A stretch of DNA of 64,000 bases, from positions 24,976,501 to 25,040,500 of the forward strand of contig NC_016132.3 in the NCBI RefSeq assembly GCF_000005505.3, in the 5' to 3' direction. Source of the DNA: Brachypodium distachyon. Lineage: Eukaryota; Streptophyta; Magnoliopsida; Poales; Poaceae. The translations under genes were made by a program, and so were the position numbers. Below are positions 53,061 through 62,519 of the stretch, piece by piece (positions within the stretch are counted from its first letter, which is position 1; each line of letters opens with the position of its first letter). Below the pieces are notes generated by a model. The model ran no database searches. It saw only the letters and a list, made by a program, of their open reading frames with translations, and was not told the DNA's origin.

Positions 53061-56000
53061 CTGTCCGACCAGGCGTCCAGCAGCGTCATGAAAGGGAAGT
53101 TCGGGTGGTGGAGGTGCACCCGGGGGAGGATCGTCTCAGCGATGTCCCTGGCGCACGAGGCTATCTCTTCGTCGAAGAACTTGGAGATCCACACGTTGCG
53201 AACTTGGAGATCCACACGTCGAGCGCCCCGAGCTTTCCCACCATGTCGGAGAAGAAGGGGATCAATGTGCTGACGTCCGTACCGTCCACCTTCGCAGCCT
53301 GGATCTTGAACCTTGGCAGCAGGTCGTGCACGGCCCGGGCAATCTCGTGGAGCTTTCTGGTCTCCCTCCGCCGCTGCTCCGACAACTTATCGTGGTTGCC
53401 GCATGCCAACACCACCGCCTTCTTGGCATGCTGGAGGAGTTCACCTCGCCGTGAGATCTCCGTGGCTTTGGCCACGTTGTCCTCGCCCATCTTGACGAGC
53501 TCACCCCGGGCAGAGGCCAATTCGGACTCGAGTTGGGCGCTCTTCTCCTTGGCGGAGTTGAGCTCCTTCTCCTGCTGCGCCGATGCTGCTGCCGCATCCT
53601 CCGCGGCCTTGGTCTGCTCCTCCAGCTTGGTGCGCAGCCCTTGGAGCTGGGAGAGGTAGCAAAAGACCAGCTCGCTCTTCTCGTTGAGGTGAGCTTGGGC
53701 CGTAGCGAGCACCTCCTCGTGCTCCTTCTTGGTCTTCTCCTGCGCTGTGGCCAGTGAGTCCAGGGCTCGTTGGTGCTCGGCGCGCTGGGCCTCCAGCTGC
53801 CGGTGGAGCTCCGCCTCGGGGACGACCGGCACTGCGGCTTCATCCCTGGCCTGCCGGGCTAGGTGCGTCTCCTCTCGTAGCCGGGAGAGCTCCTGCCGCT
53901 CCCTCTCAACGGCCCTTCGCGAGCTCGTGGCGCTCCTTCACCTGGTTGAAGGATGTGACGAATGCCAGTTGTTGTTCCTTGATGGCGTCAAGGAACTGGT
54001 GCCCGCGGTCGTACATGCTTGGGTCCCAGGTGATTGGGTCCCAAGTCACCCCGGCAAGGATGCCGAGGTCCGGGCCGAAGGTAGCGGCAGAAGACGACGA
54101 GGCCCCTGCCGCCACTGTTTGGCCTGGCAGGGCATCGTCCACTTGTGGCGGAGCCTCCCGCTGCTCCCCCGCCGCGACCTCCCCCGCACCCGCGGCCATG
54201 GTTTTAGGGATTGATGGAGTTGCTGCACCCCCAGCAGGAGACGCCTCCCGCCGGGTGGCTGCGAGATCTGCGTCGTCAGCCTGCGTGGCCGGAGGCGCAC
54301 CGCCGAGCTCCACCTCAGTAGCGACGGCGGGCGCCGCCACCGTTGTGACCAGCGCGGTGGAGCTTGGCCCGGGAGCCGCCTCCGGCCCCACTCTCATCTC
54401 CGCGTCCTCGACGTCAGAGCCGAGATCGACCACCGCGTCGCCCGCTCCCGTCGCGGGCGCAGCCGGGACTACGACAAAGAAAGGAGTTAGAATCTAAAGG
54501 TAAACTAAGTTACCCGGTGGTGAATGCAGGGAAGCTCCGAACGAGTACCCTGCGGGACCCCCGAGCTTGCGGGAGGAGCCTCCTCCCCCTCCCTCCCAGC
54601 CTCTATTGTCGGAGCGCCCGCCGTGGGCCGGACTTCGCCTGCGAATTAAGAAAGTAGCGCGGTTGCGAATCAACAGGCAGGAGAAGCACGAACAATGGAG
54701 CCAGGGGAGGGGTCAGTACCTGTTGCCGGCTCCTCCTTCGCTGGGATTGGGTCGGAGGCAGGTGCAGTGGCGGTGCCACCGGCCCTCGCGCCGGCCGGGT
54801 CCGTGCTGGCACCGTCCCGGGTGCGCGGCCTCTTGCTCGGCGTGACAGGTGGCGAGGCGGCTCTCCCCCTCTTGCCGGCTCCCATCGGGGTGCCGTCCTT
54901 CGGGGGGTTGAGCTCGAACTCGAAACCCCGAAAGAGCCTCCGCTTGGGCGGGGCCGTGGGCGCCCGTGGGGTCGCCGTGCCCCTAGTCGCCACGGAAGCT
55001 GCCATGGCGCTAGTGGCCACTGCGGAGGTGGCCACCGCTGCGGGCACTCTTGATCTTTGCAGGATCAAGGGCGTGTCGTCCTCGTCCTCCTCCTCCTCCA
55101 TTGTGGGGAGGACCGCTTGGGTCCCAGCAACTTGACCTGCCTCGTCGCCGGAGGACTCGAGGTCGGGCCAGCTGAGCTCCGACTCTCCACCGCTGTCCTC
55201 TGCTGCCCGCTTCCCTCGGGTTGCGGGTGGAGGGGGACGCGGGGCCCGAGCGGGGGAGTCGGACATCAACCCCCACTCGTCGCAGTGCGGGTAGCCGCTG
55301 ATGATCTTGTGTAGCCCCAGGACACCGGCATGGAGGGAGGGAGCCCCCGACGGCAGCTCCGTGACGAACGCGTCTTCGCTGGTGATCCCCTTCACCCACG
55401 CCTGGATTGCTTCCGGGGCCATGCCCCCGTGCTGAAGGCGGGTGGTGTCCCCGGGCCCCGTGTACATCCACGTGGGGCGGGAGCACAGTTGCAGCGGCGC
55501 GATACGCCGGCTTATGTAGGTGCGCACCACGTCGAGGTCGGTGAGCCCCGCTAGCCGCAGGGCCTTGATCCGCTCGACGATGGGGAGGAGTTCGGTGTCG
55601 CGGCTGTAGCGGTTCCGCTAGATGTCGTTGGGCACCAGCAGCTCAGTGGGCATGAAGATGAACTCGTCGGGTTCCTCCATGTGAACCCAGCACCAGTCCG
55701 CGCGCCACTCCTTCTCGATCTTCTTCTCCGACCGGACGATGAACTCCGATTTCATCCGGGCGCGGGCGCGGAAGACCACCCCCAATGACATCACCCCCGC
55801 CTGCTCGACGCGCGGGTAGAAGTAGTGCTGGAATAATGCCACTGACGGCATCACTCCAACGAACCCCTCGCAGAGGAACTGGAAGACGGCGAGGAGGAAG
55901 AGGGAGGTGGGGTGGAGCGGCGCCACTTGGAGCTGGTACGCCTCCATGAGCGCATGGAGGAACAGAGAGTACGGAGGCGCGCGAACACCCGGAAGTTGTT

Positions 56001-56246
56001 CTCCTGGTGGTCGGCGCCAGCGGGGAAGATGAGAGTCTCCCCGTACTCATTGAACCGTGAGGCGAAGGCGTGCCGGACCTTGTCCAGCGCCTCGATGTTG
56101 TAGCCGGGCCGGAAGAAGGCGTATTTGGCCCTCAGCGCCCGCCTCTTCTGGTCCTTCTCCGAGGCAGGCTTCTTGGGGGCCGCCTCGCTCTTGCCGGCCG
56201 CGGGCTTCTTGGAGCCTTGCCCTTTCCTGGGAGCAGGGGGCGCCAT
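53061..56246 (-). pseudogene. TatC antisense gene: most complete copy of the Tat additional protein
   Basis: The ATG at 56246 opens a Lys/Ala/Pro-rich start, then KYAFFRPGYN, GETLIFPAGADHQENNFRVF, a frameshift near 55975, YQLQVAPLHPTSLFLLAVFQ, FYPRVEQAGVMSLGVVFRAR, EKKIEKEWRADWCWVHMEEP and a TAG at 55618. From 55530 come VRTYISRRIAPLQL, PTWMYTGPGDTTRLQHG, an acidic Ser/Glu block, and PPKRRLFRGFEFELNPPKDG. Intron 54719-54639 (GTACTG...TTCGCAG, 81 nt) and a second GT-AG intron (about 54563-54475) match those of TatA. Then come SDVEDAEM, DRGHQFLDAIKEQQLAFVTS, a long coiled coil (53830-53400) and AAKVDGTDVSTLIPFFSDMV. A 23-bp tandem duplication at 53177-53222 breaks the end. Role unknown; lineage-specific. 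Confidence 0.82.
53177..53222. repeat. 23-bp tandem duplication in the TatC antisense gene
   Basis: GAACTTGGAGATCCACACGT occurs at 53177-53196 and again at 53200-53219. The 23-bp period is not a multiple of three, so it shifts the frame near the C-terminal module. Confidence 0.9.
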
Positions 56247-56640
56247 GGGAAACGTGGGCGGAAGCTGGCTGGATTCAGGGGCGCTAGGGAGCGTGAGGAT
56301 GGAGAAGAAAGGCTGGGGGGCTATGTGTTTGCTCCTCAGCGCAGCGGCAGGGTCTTATAGCACCCCGGTGCTAAGCAACGGTCGCATCCGCACCCTACGG
56401 GTGTGTTGGGGATAACTACACTTCAAGAGGATAGCGTAGGGCGTGGCCTTAACCATCCGTGTTTAAGGGGGAGGTTAGGGCCGAAATCTCGCGCCCACTA
56501 CTCTGCCAGTAACGGCAGAATCTTTGAAGCAGCGCATAGACGGGGACCCGAAGCGGCTCGAGACCCACGCGTCGGTTAAGGGAGTAGCCCGGCAACCGAC
56601 CAAGGAAGAGTCCACCCAGGAACAGGCGTTGCAGGCTCAC
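56247..56640 (-). promoter_or_regulatory. promoter block of the TatC antisense gene
   Basis: On the minus strand it has GCACCGGGGTGCTATAAGACC with the TATA-like box at 56359-56353, about 107 bp before the ATG. The preceding blocks (GCACCCTACGGGTG, GGTTAAGGCCACGCCC, ACGGCAGAGTAG-type) match TatA 13740-13920 and TatB 14600-14815. The box reads TATAAGA here instead of TATAAAA. Confidence 0.65.
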
Positions 56641-56644
56641 ACCC

Positions 56645-57329
56645 GGGCGCCCGCAACAGGAGCGGGACCAAGTGGGCAGGACATCGACGCCACGTGGCCG
56701 CACGGCGGGCTCCCCGTGCGCAGGATTCGTTAGGACAAGGAGTGAAGCACACTCAAGCATTAAATGCCCCAACAGAAAGGGGATTCCCCGTCCAGTCAGC
56801 CTACAGTGACTGGCCTGGTGTAAATTTTAGACACCTAGGGCCCTAGTTGCAGGGCTACCCAACCTGCATGCAAGCCAGCGCAGCGGGGCCGAGCTGCCCT
56901 AGCTCTTTGTTTGCCATTTGTCACCCATGCACTGAGGCACCTGTGGTATCCCCTTCGGTATAAAAGGAGGACCCCCGCCAACGGTCAAAGGGTTCGGTCC
57001 AGTTCAGTTGTAGGATTGGGTCTTCAGTTCACTACTAGTAATAGCCAGAAGTGGCAAGTAGCACTTAGCCAGAAAGAGAGAGCACCCGGGGACTCTCCCC
57101 GGCAACCCGTAAACCCTAGTTCACTGGCTAATAACAAACTCGGAAGCAGTACGTAGGGTTTTACACCTCAGGGTGGCCCGAATCTGGGTAAAAGCGTTCT
57201 CGTGTTCATCGTGTCCCTACGCTTTACATCGGCCCCGCCGGCGATCGCCGGAGCGATCCCCGTCGCCCACTGCCGAACCTAAAAGGGGGTGCTCACGCAT
57301 CCCCGGTGTCTGAGCCCCGTGCTATGACA
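56645..57329 (+). repeat. TatC 3' LTR, 5'-shortened
   Basis: It ends GAGCCCCGTGCTATGACA. It carries TATCCCCTTCGGTATAAAAG (TATA at about 56958) and CGTAGGGTTTTACACCTCAG. The first roughly 300-350 bp of the family LTR (TGTCGCACC... onwards) are absent: internal sequence passes at about 56645 (CACACCCGGGCGCC) directly into the LTR middle (GCAACAGGAGCGGGACC). A deletion therefore spans the internal/LTR boundary and its polypurine tract. Confidence 0.75.
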
Positions 57330-58757
57330 GAACATGATTGCCGGGAAGGCAAAAGGCTTTTGTGAGGATGACCAGGGAATTATATGGTTTGAGAAACGTA
57401 TATGTGTACCCCAGGATCCGGAGATCAGAAAATTGAGTTTTCAAGAAGCTCACGACTCGCCATACTCGATCCATCCGGGGAACACAAAGATGGACATGGA
57501 TTTGAAGGAAACATTCTGGTGGTTTGGATTAAAACGTGACATCGCTGAATATATTGCTTGTTGCGATGTATGCAACAAAGTTAAAGCTGAACACCGGAAG
57601 CCAGCTGGACTGTTACAACCATTGCCTATACCAGACTAGAAATGGGACAAGATAGGCATGGACTTCATCACCGGTTTACCGAGAACCAGATCAAGTTACA
57701 ACTCGATATGGGTAGTGGTTGACCATTTGACCAAGGTTGCCAATTTCATACCGGTAAAGACCAGTTATACAAGTGCTCAGTTAGTGAAATGTTATATGTC
57801 AATAATTGTGTGTTTGCACGGAGTGCCCAAGGAGATAGTTTCAGATAGAGGTACCCAATTTACCTCAAGATTTTGGGGGCAATTACATGAGTCTCTGGGA
57901 ACGAGGTTAGAATTCAGCACGGCATTTCATCCGCAGATGGATGGACAGACTGAAAGAGTAAATCAGATCCTTGAGGATATGTTGAGAGCTTGCGCTCTAA
58001 ATTATGGTTCTAGTTGGGACGACAACCTACCTTATGCAGAATTCTCATAGAACAACAGTTTCAAAGCCAGCATTGGAATGTCACCGTTTGAAGCACTATA
58101 CGGTAAGAAATGCAGAACACCATTGCTATGGGATGGAGTAGGGGACCACAGCTTGTTCGGTCCTGACCTAATAAAGGATGCCAAGGGAAAGGTTAGACTG
58201 ATTCGGGAAAGACTAAAGGTAGCTCAGTCAAGACAAAAGAGCTATGCAGATTCCAAACGTAGGGAAGTTACGTACGAGGCTGAGGATAGAGCATATCTCA
58301 GAGTCTCACCGATACGCGGAATTAAGAGATTTGGAATAAAAGGAAAACTGGCACCCCGCTTCATTGGACCTTTCAAGATCTTGTCTCGCCAAGGAGAAGT
58401 AGCCTACAAGTTGGAGTTGCCGGAAGCCTTGGAAAGCGTGCACAACGTGTTCCATGTTTCGCAACTAAAGAAATGCCACCCTGAGATGGCCGACACACCG
58501 TTGAGGGATACGGTTTCGCTGGAAGAAGTCCAGATTCAGAGTGACCTCACTACGAGGAGAAACCGATCAGAATCCTTAATACAGCAGAGAGGCCCACCCG
58601 TTCCAAGACTATCAAATTCTGCAAGGTTGAGTGGGATCACCACACCTAAGAGGAAGCTACCTGGGAACGTGAGGAAGATCTCTGAGAAGACCACCCGCAC
58701 CTCTTTACTAGCCAACCAGAATCTCAAGGACGAGATTCATCTTAAGGGGGTTAGGTC
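57330..58757 (+). pseudogene. Tek1 integrase and chromodomain
   Basis: It resumes after TatC: IWFEKRICVPQDPEIRKLSF, zinc-binding HDSPYSIHPGNTKM...CDVCNKVK, TAG at 57637, catalytic core with D (GMDFITGLP), D (SDRGTQFTSRFWGQLHESL) and E (GQTERVNQILEDML), TAG at 58048, FEALYGKKCRTPLLWDGVGD, and the GPF/Y-type end (RFIGPFKILSRQGEVAYKLE, HNVFHVSQLKKCHPE). A chromodomain follows in another frame after a one-base loss at about 58550 (KTIKFCKVEWDHHT ... EEATWERE), with stops at 58647 and 58683. The chromodomain would have directed integration to modified histones. Confidence 0.88.
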
Positions 58758-59029
58758 TGTAACATCCCAAATTTTACAAACCTTTCATCATGCATTTGCA
58801 TTCATAAGCATCATGCCACCTATGCATTTTTTGCCATTTTAAAAACTTTGTTTTGAATGTTCGAATCCCTTTTCAAAGCCTTCCTTATTTCAAATCTGAT
58901 TTTCAACCCAATAGAGTTTTGATCATAAAAGGGGTTTATTGCATAAATGAGCTACCCCATAATTTTTGGCATTTAAGTTGGAGTTGAAAAACTACTTTAA
59001 TTGATTTATTATAAAGCCCTAAAGGCAAG
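58758..59029 (+). repeat. Tek1 3' LTR, truncated after 272 bp
   Basis: TGTAACATCCCAAATTTTAC through CCCTAAAGGCAAG matches 44181-44480 apart from a 20-30-bp gap and substitutions. The purine-rich AAGGGGGTTAGG just upstream is the polypurine tract. After GGCAAG the 5' LTR continues TATACAAGC, but here another LTR-like sequence begins at 59030. Confidence 0.85.
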
Positions 59030-59430
59030 TGTAACATCCCAGAATTTTCCCATTTTGGAATGTTAAATAAAATAATTATTTTAAATAAAATATTGGCCTT
59101 GGAAATTTTTTGGATGTGAAGGATTTCAAAATTTTAGGACTTATTTAAAATTTTCCACACCATGTTTGAATATTCAACAAAAGAGTGGATTAATATGACT
59201 ATCCAAATTATACAACATGGTTGGGAGATTTATATAAGTCCAAAGTATGATTTTATCTAGATTATTCTTTTTATCTTTGTAAATCCTACTTTTGTTTTTG
59301 AAGTATTTAGTAACAGGCTAAGATTCCAATTTGGGTGTCATGACCATTTGAGAGCATCGTTCGAATATTTGAATCGATTAGAAATGATTTCCAACATTTA
59401 TTTAAATGTTAATAAGAGGGAATAATTGTG
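59030..59430 (+). mobile_element. start of a second chromovirus-like LTR
   Basis: TGTAACATCCCAGAATTTTC begins at 59030 and shares only its first eleven bases with the Tek1 LTR. The AT-rich sequence that follows (TTAAATAAAATATTGGCC, CACCATGTTTGAATATTC) is of the kind seen at the start of related grass gypsy LTRs. It fades into different sequence at about 59430. No matching second LTR or target duplication is visible in the window. Confidence 0.5.
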
Positions 59431-60880
59431 AGATCGAGATAGGCAATCAGAGAGGGGGGGGGGTGAATGATTGCGCGGAGGCAAATTAAAACTTTTCCCG
59501 AAAGTTCAAATCCAAAATCACCTTTTTGACCGTGATAATAAAACAGTCATAACTTTTGATTGGATGAACCACAAAATACGTATGAGTATGCAAAAGAAAG
59601 GTATTGCAATTATCTAACCAACAGAACAAGAATCAGCTCAATTGGACTTACCAATCAAAAGATATGATTAAAACTGTAACAGCTGACAGAAATTTACGAG
59701 AATTAATCTATAATCGATTTCGAGGAATAACAAGAAAGATGAAGTAATCGCGATCTTTCCTTGATCTCATGAGAAGCCTGCAGCAAAGTATTATCAACTT
59801 GTGATAAACCTGCAGCAAGTGTTAGAAAGATCTAGCACGAAGAATTCACGAAGATCCGAGAAGAACAGAGATGACACCGACAACAAATCTCTTTATTGCA
59901 ACGGTGTCGATCGATTACAAAAGATGCAACCATGCATCGAAGAACTCTCCAAGGATTGATCTAGATCCAAAGCTCTGAGTTCACCCCGTGGGGACCGCAT
60001 ACGACCTTGTATTGAGATGAGTCCAAAATAAAAGTTGTTTGTCTCGACGATGCGCACAACTTTCATGTGGACCATTTTTCCATCAGACGCCATCTTGATG
60101 ACGTTACTGTTTAATCTTTAAACAGCTCTCATCCAGCCACGGATGGACCTACATGTCTTCACGTTGATGCCAGTCGATGCCACTCCATGACATCAACTCT
60201 TCTTGTGACGTCTTCAAAACTCGACCATCACGTATCGAATATCTCCAATACCATAAATGTCTGGTATAAACAACGTACGACAAACCGGTGCCCTCCCGGA
60301 TCATCGTAACCTTCACTTTCATTGTTCCTTCGCACGAATATCCCGCATGACCTTGATCCCTCGACCTCAGCTTCTCCCTAGCTTCGTCCCTCTATCCCGT
60401 CATCGACTACGTTCCTCTAGCTCCGGCAACACCTGAAAGCGAACACACAAATAACCAGTACAAGCACAAGTCCACGACTTGACTCAGGGTAAGTTCCAAC
60501 ACAAGATACATGTCGTCACATAAGTATCTATATTATCCAAAGTATCCACATCAATGTTTCATCTAAAACAATTGCCAATGTTACATGTCACCTATGATTT
60601 CACAATCTCCCCATTGATGAAAATATGGGCAACATGTCCTTGATACTAGACATTGAATATTGATTGGCATACACATTCACTTAACTCTCAGATTTTTAAG
60701 ATTTTGAAAAGAAAATGAAAAACATCAAAATGTTGGAGAAACAACAATAAATGTAAAATATGGTATGTATATGTGTTGAAATCTCTCCCCCTTTGACAAT
60801 GAATTTCATCAAAACCACACAAAAATATGTCCCACTTTAAAAAATGATTCTTTAAACTAGAAGGGATTTTTTTGTTTATT

Positions 60881-60926
<46 letters not shown>

Positions 60927-61354
60927 AATGAGCATTATGAAATATTATGAACATGATATTTGTGCATCCAAGTCATGTAAAAAGTAGTTGTACTCGACAT
61001 GTATATAAGTATGATGTAATCTACACATGACTAAAAATCAAGTATTTTTACGATTTATTGCAAGACATGGTCTCCCCTGTCAACTGCATCAATACTTGGA
61101 TACAAAATCACTTGCAGCACATTACATTAAAACATAACACTTTATAATAGCATAATATTTATTTTCATTGAATTTATATGCCAAGTCAATTCAACCTTGT
61201 CAAGCCTATATTTAAAACACCATGCCAAGCCTATGTCCAAAGTGCAATGATTAACAATCAGAAGTTTAAGACAAAGGTTTCAATAAACACATCAACTTCC
61301 AAGTTCATACCAAAGTGCAATGATAAGCAGTTTCATGAAGATGTAGTGCGACAT
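59431..61354. mobile_element. unclassified LTR-like repeats, no gene
   Basis: The stretch beginning AGAGGGGGGGGGGTGAATGA, and later CTCCCCATTGATGAAAATAT and CTCCCCCTTTGACAATGAAT with TTTCATCAAAACC, resembles copia LTRs of grasses read in reverse (compare the Sirevirus LTR at 43042). Short open frames have no recognisable domains. I cannot define ends or target duplications. Confidence 0.4.
60881..60926. repeat. (TTG)n microsatellite
   Basis: About fifteen uninterrupted TTG units. The minus-strand reading as poly-Asn is a microsatellite artefact, not a protein. Confidence 0.95.
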
Positions 61355-62277
61355 TGTCGCACCAGTGGCACCCGGGGTACCACCGTTGCACGACGCGTGG
61401 GTCGCATCGCTGAGTTCCCGGGAGGATCTCACCTTGGGCAGCAACGTGCAGGCTGGCCGGCAAGCTACCAGCCCGGCAGGGTAGCGGGGCTTCGGGGAAG
61501 AATCCTGCCTGGGCACCTCCCGGGAAGGCACTTACCGGGAGGAGGTGTTCCCGGGCGCAGGTTCCCGCCGTGAGGGCGGGGCCGAGCGAGCAGAGCTGCG
61601 GGGCCACGTGGGCGCGTGCCAGGCGCCCAGTGTGCAGTTTCACCGGGGCAAGGAGTGAAGCGCACGACGCATTTCATGAGCCGACAGAAGGGGCGTTATC
61701 CGTCTAGTCGGGCGAACAGTGGCTATCCAGTCCTATTTTTTAGGCCCTAGACCCCTAGCCGCGGGGTTGGCGCTCATGCATGCATGCCAGCGCACCGAGG
61801 AGGAGTTGCCCAAGCTCCTTGCTCGCCACTTGTAAACCATGCGCCGTGGCACCTGTGGTATCCCCTTGGCTATAAAAGGAGAACCCCCACCAACGGTCAA
61901 AGGGTTCGTTTTCTGGTTGGATTTTTCTTGATTGGTTCGTTGGTTCGATTGTTGAGCCAACTCGTAGTGCAACACTAGCGGTAACCCGAAGTAGAAAAGA
62001 ACACTTAGCCAAAAAGAGACCACCCGGGGGCTCTCCCCGGCAACCTGTAAAACAGCCGATATCACAGTAATACAAGCTTAGGCAAGCAGGACGTAGGGTT
62101 TTACACCGCAAGGTGGCCTGAACCTGGGTAAAAGGTGTGTGTGCATGCGTTCTTGGTAGGTTCCTACGCCTCGCATTGGCCCCGTCGGCGATCGCCGGAG
62201 CGATCCCCGTAGCCCACTGCAGAACCTAAAAAGGGGGTGCCCGCGCATCCCCGGTGTCGGAGCCCCGTGCGACGACA
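61355..62277 (+). repeat. Tat-family 5' LTR in plus orientation (TatD-left)
   Basis: It starts TGTCGCACCAGTGGCACC and ends CCCCGTGCGACGACA. It contains TATCCCCTTGGCTATAAAAG (TATA at about 61871) and GACGTAGGGTTTTACACC. It is followed two bases later by the PBS TGGCGTGCCAGGTAGGG (62280-62296), so it is a 5' LTR. The left flank GACAT cannot be checked against a right flank. Of all LTR copies here it has one of the best-preserved ends and promoter. Confidence 0.9.
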
Positions 62278-62403
62278 TCTGGCGTGCCAGGTAGGGGGCG
62301 CGTGAGGAGAGCTCGCCGGTGACTGCCGGCGGTAGCGTCTACACCAACATTGGCCTCGTCCTCCTCGGCGACGGAGCCAACCACCATGCCTCCCAAGCAG
62401 GCT
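62278..62403 (+). other. TatD leader remnant
   Basis: It contains the PBS and leader sequence GAGAGCTCGCCGGTGACTGC up to ATGCCTCCCAAGCAGGCTGG, matching the leader of TatB read on its own strand (20325 down to about 20210). At about 62404 the match ends and a palindromic segment begins. Confidence 0.75.
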
Positions 62404-62415
62404 GGCGTTGCCGGG

Positions 62416-62518
62416 TCCCGCAGCATGCATCACGGGAGATGCAGTTGCCGGGCTTAACCCGGCAACGGCATGCCCTGTGATGCATGTTGCGGGAAACCCG
62501 GCAACTGCATGTCCCGTG
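62416..62518. repeat. nested palindromes at the TatD inversion junction
   Basis: Two overlapping inverted repeats. CACGGGAGATGCAGTTGCCG-GG (62431-62452) pairs with 62497-62518 with one mismatch over 22 bp. CCCGCAGCATGCATCACGGG (62416-62435) pairs with 62474-62494 with two differences. In the centre GTTGCCGGG-CTTAA-CCCGGCAAC (62444-62466) is itself a hairpin. The region lies exactly where plus-oriented leader meets minus-oriented pol-side sequence. Confidence 0.85.
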
Positions 62519-62519
62519 C

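Larger units (their letters stand above)
50862..57329 (+). mobile_element. TatC: Tat element lacking its 5' half, inside Tek1
   Basis: The right border is an LTR end (TATGACA, 57329) followed directly by Tek1 integrase sequence. The left border has no LTR: Tek1 RNase H (AACTACCCCACA) joins TatC just before its RNase H (CCCGATCGATTGGACCCCCG). A deletion therefore removed TatC's 5' LTR, gag, protease and RT together with Tek1's distal RNase H. Kept are RNase H, second RNase H and part of integrase (plus strand), the antisense gene (minus strand) and a 5'-shortened 3' LTR. Confidence 0.87.
44181..59029 (+). mobile_element. Tek1: Tekay-like chromovirus (Ty3/gypsy) interrupted by TatC
   Basis: 5' LTR 44181-46649, PBS at 46652, leader ORF, gag, protease, RT and part of RNase H up to about 50861. 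Then the foreign TatC element, then integrase with a chromodomain (57330-58757) and a truncated 3' LTR (58758-59029). Both LTR copies begin TGTAACATCCCAAATTTTAC. The chromodomain after integrase and the iMet-type PBS place it among chromoviruses of the Tekay/Del type. It carries at least four in-frame stops in gag-pol, a deletion over the RT active site and a broken chromodomain, so it is dead. Confidence 0.9.

Noticed and set aside
60688..60954. A minus-strand poly-Asn protein
   Set aside because: The Asn run is the translation of a (TTG)n microsatellite. The rest of the frame has no conserved feature.
62416..62518. A CRISPR-like or transcription-terminator array
   Set aside because: The inverted repeats are a single nested palindrome at a retroelement junction in plant nuclear DNA. 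There are no regularly spaced direct repeats.
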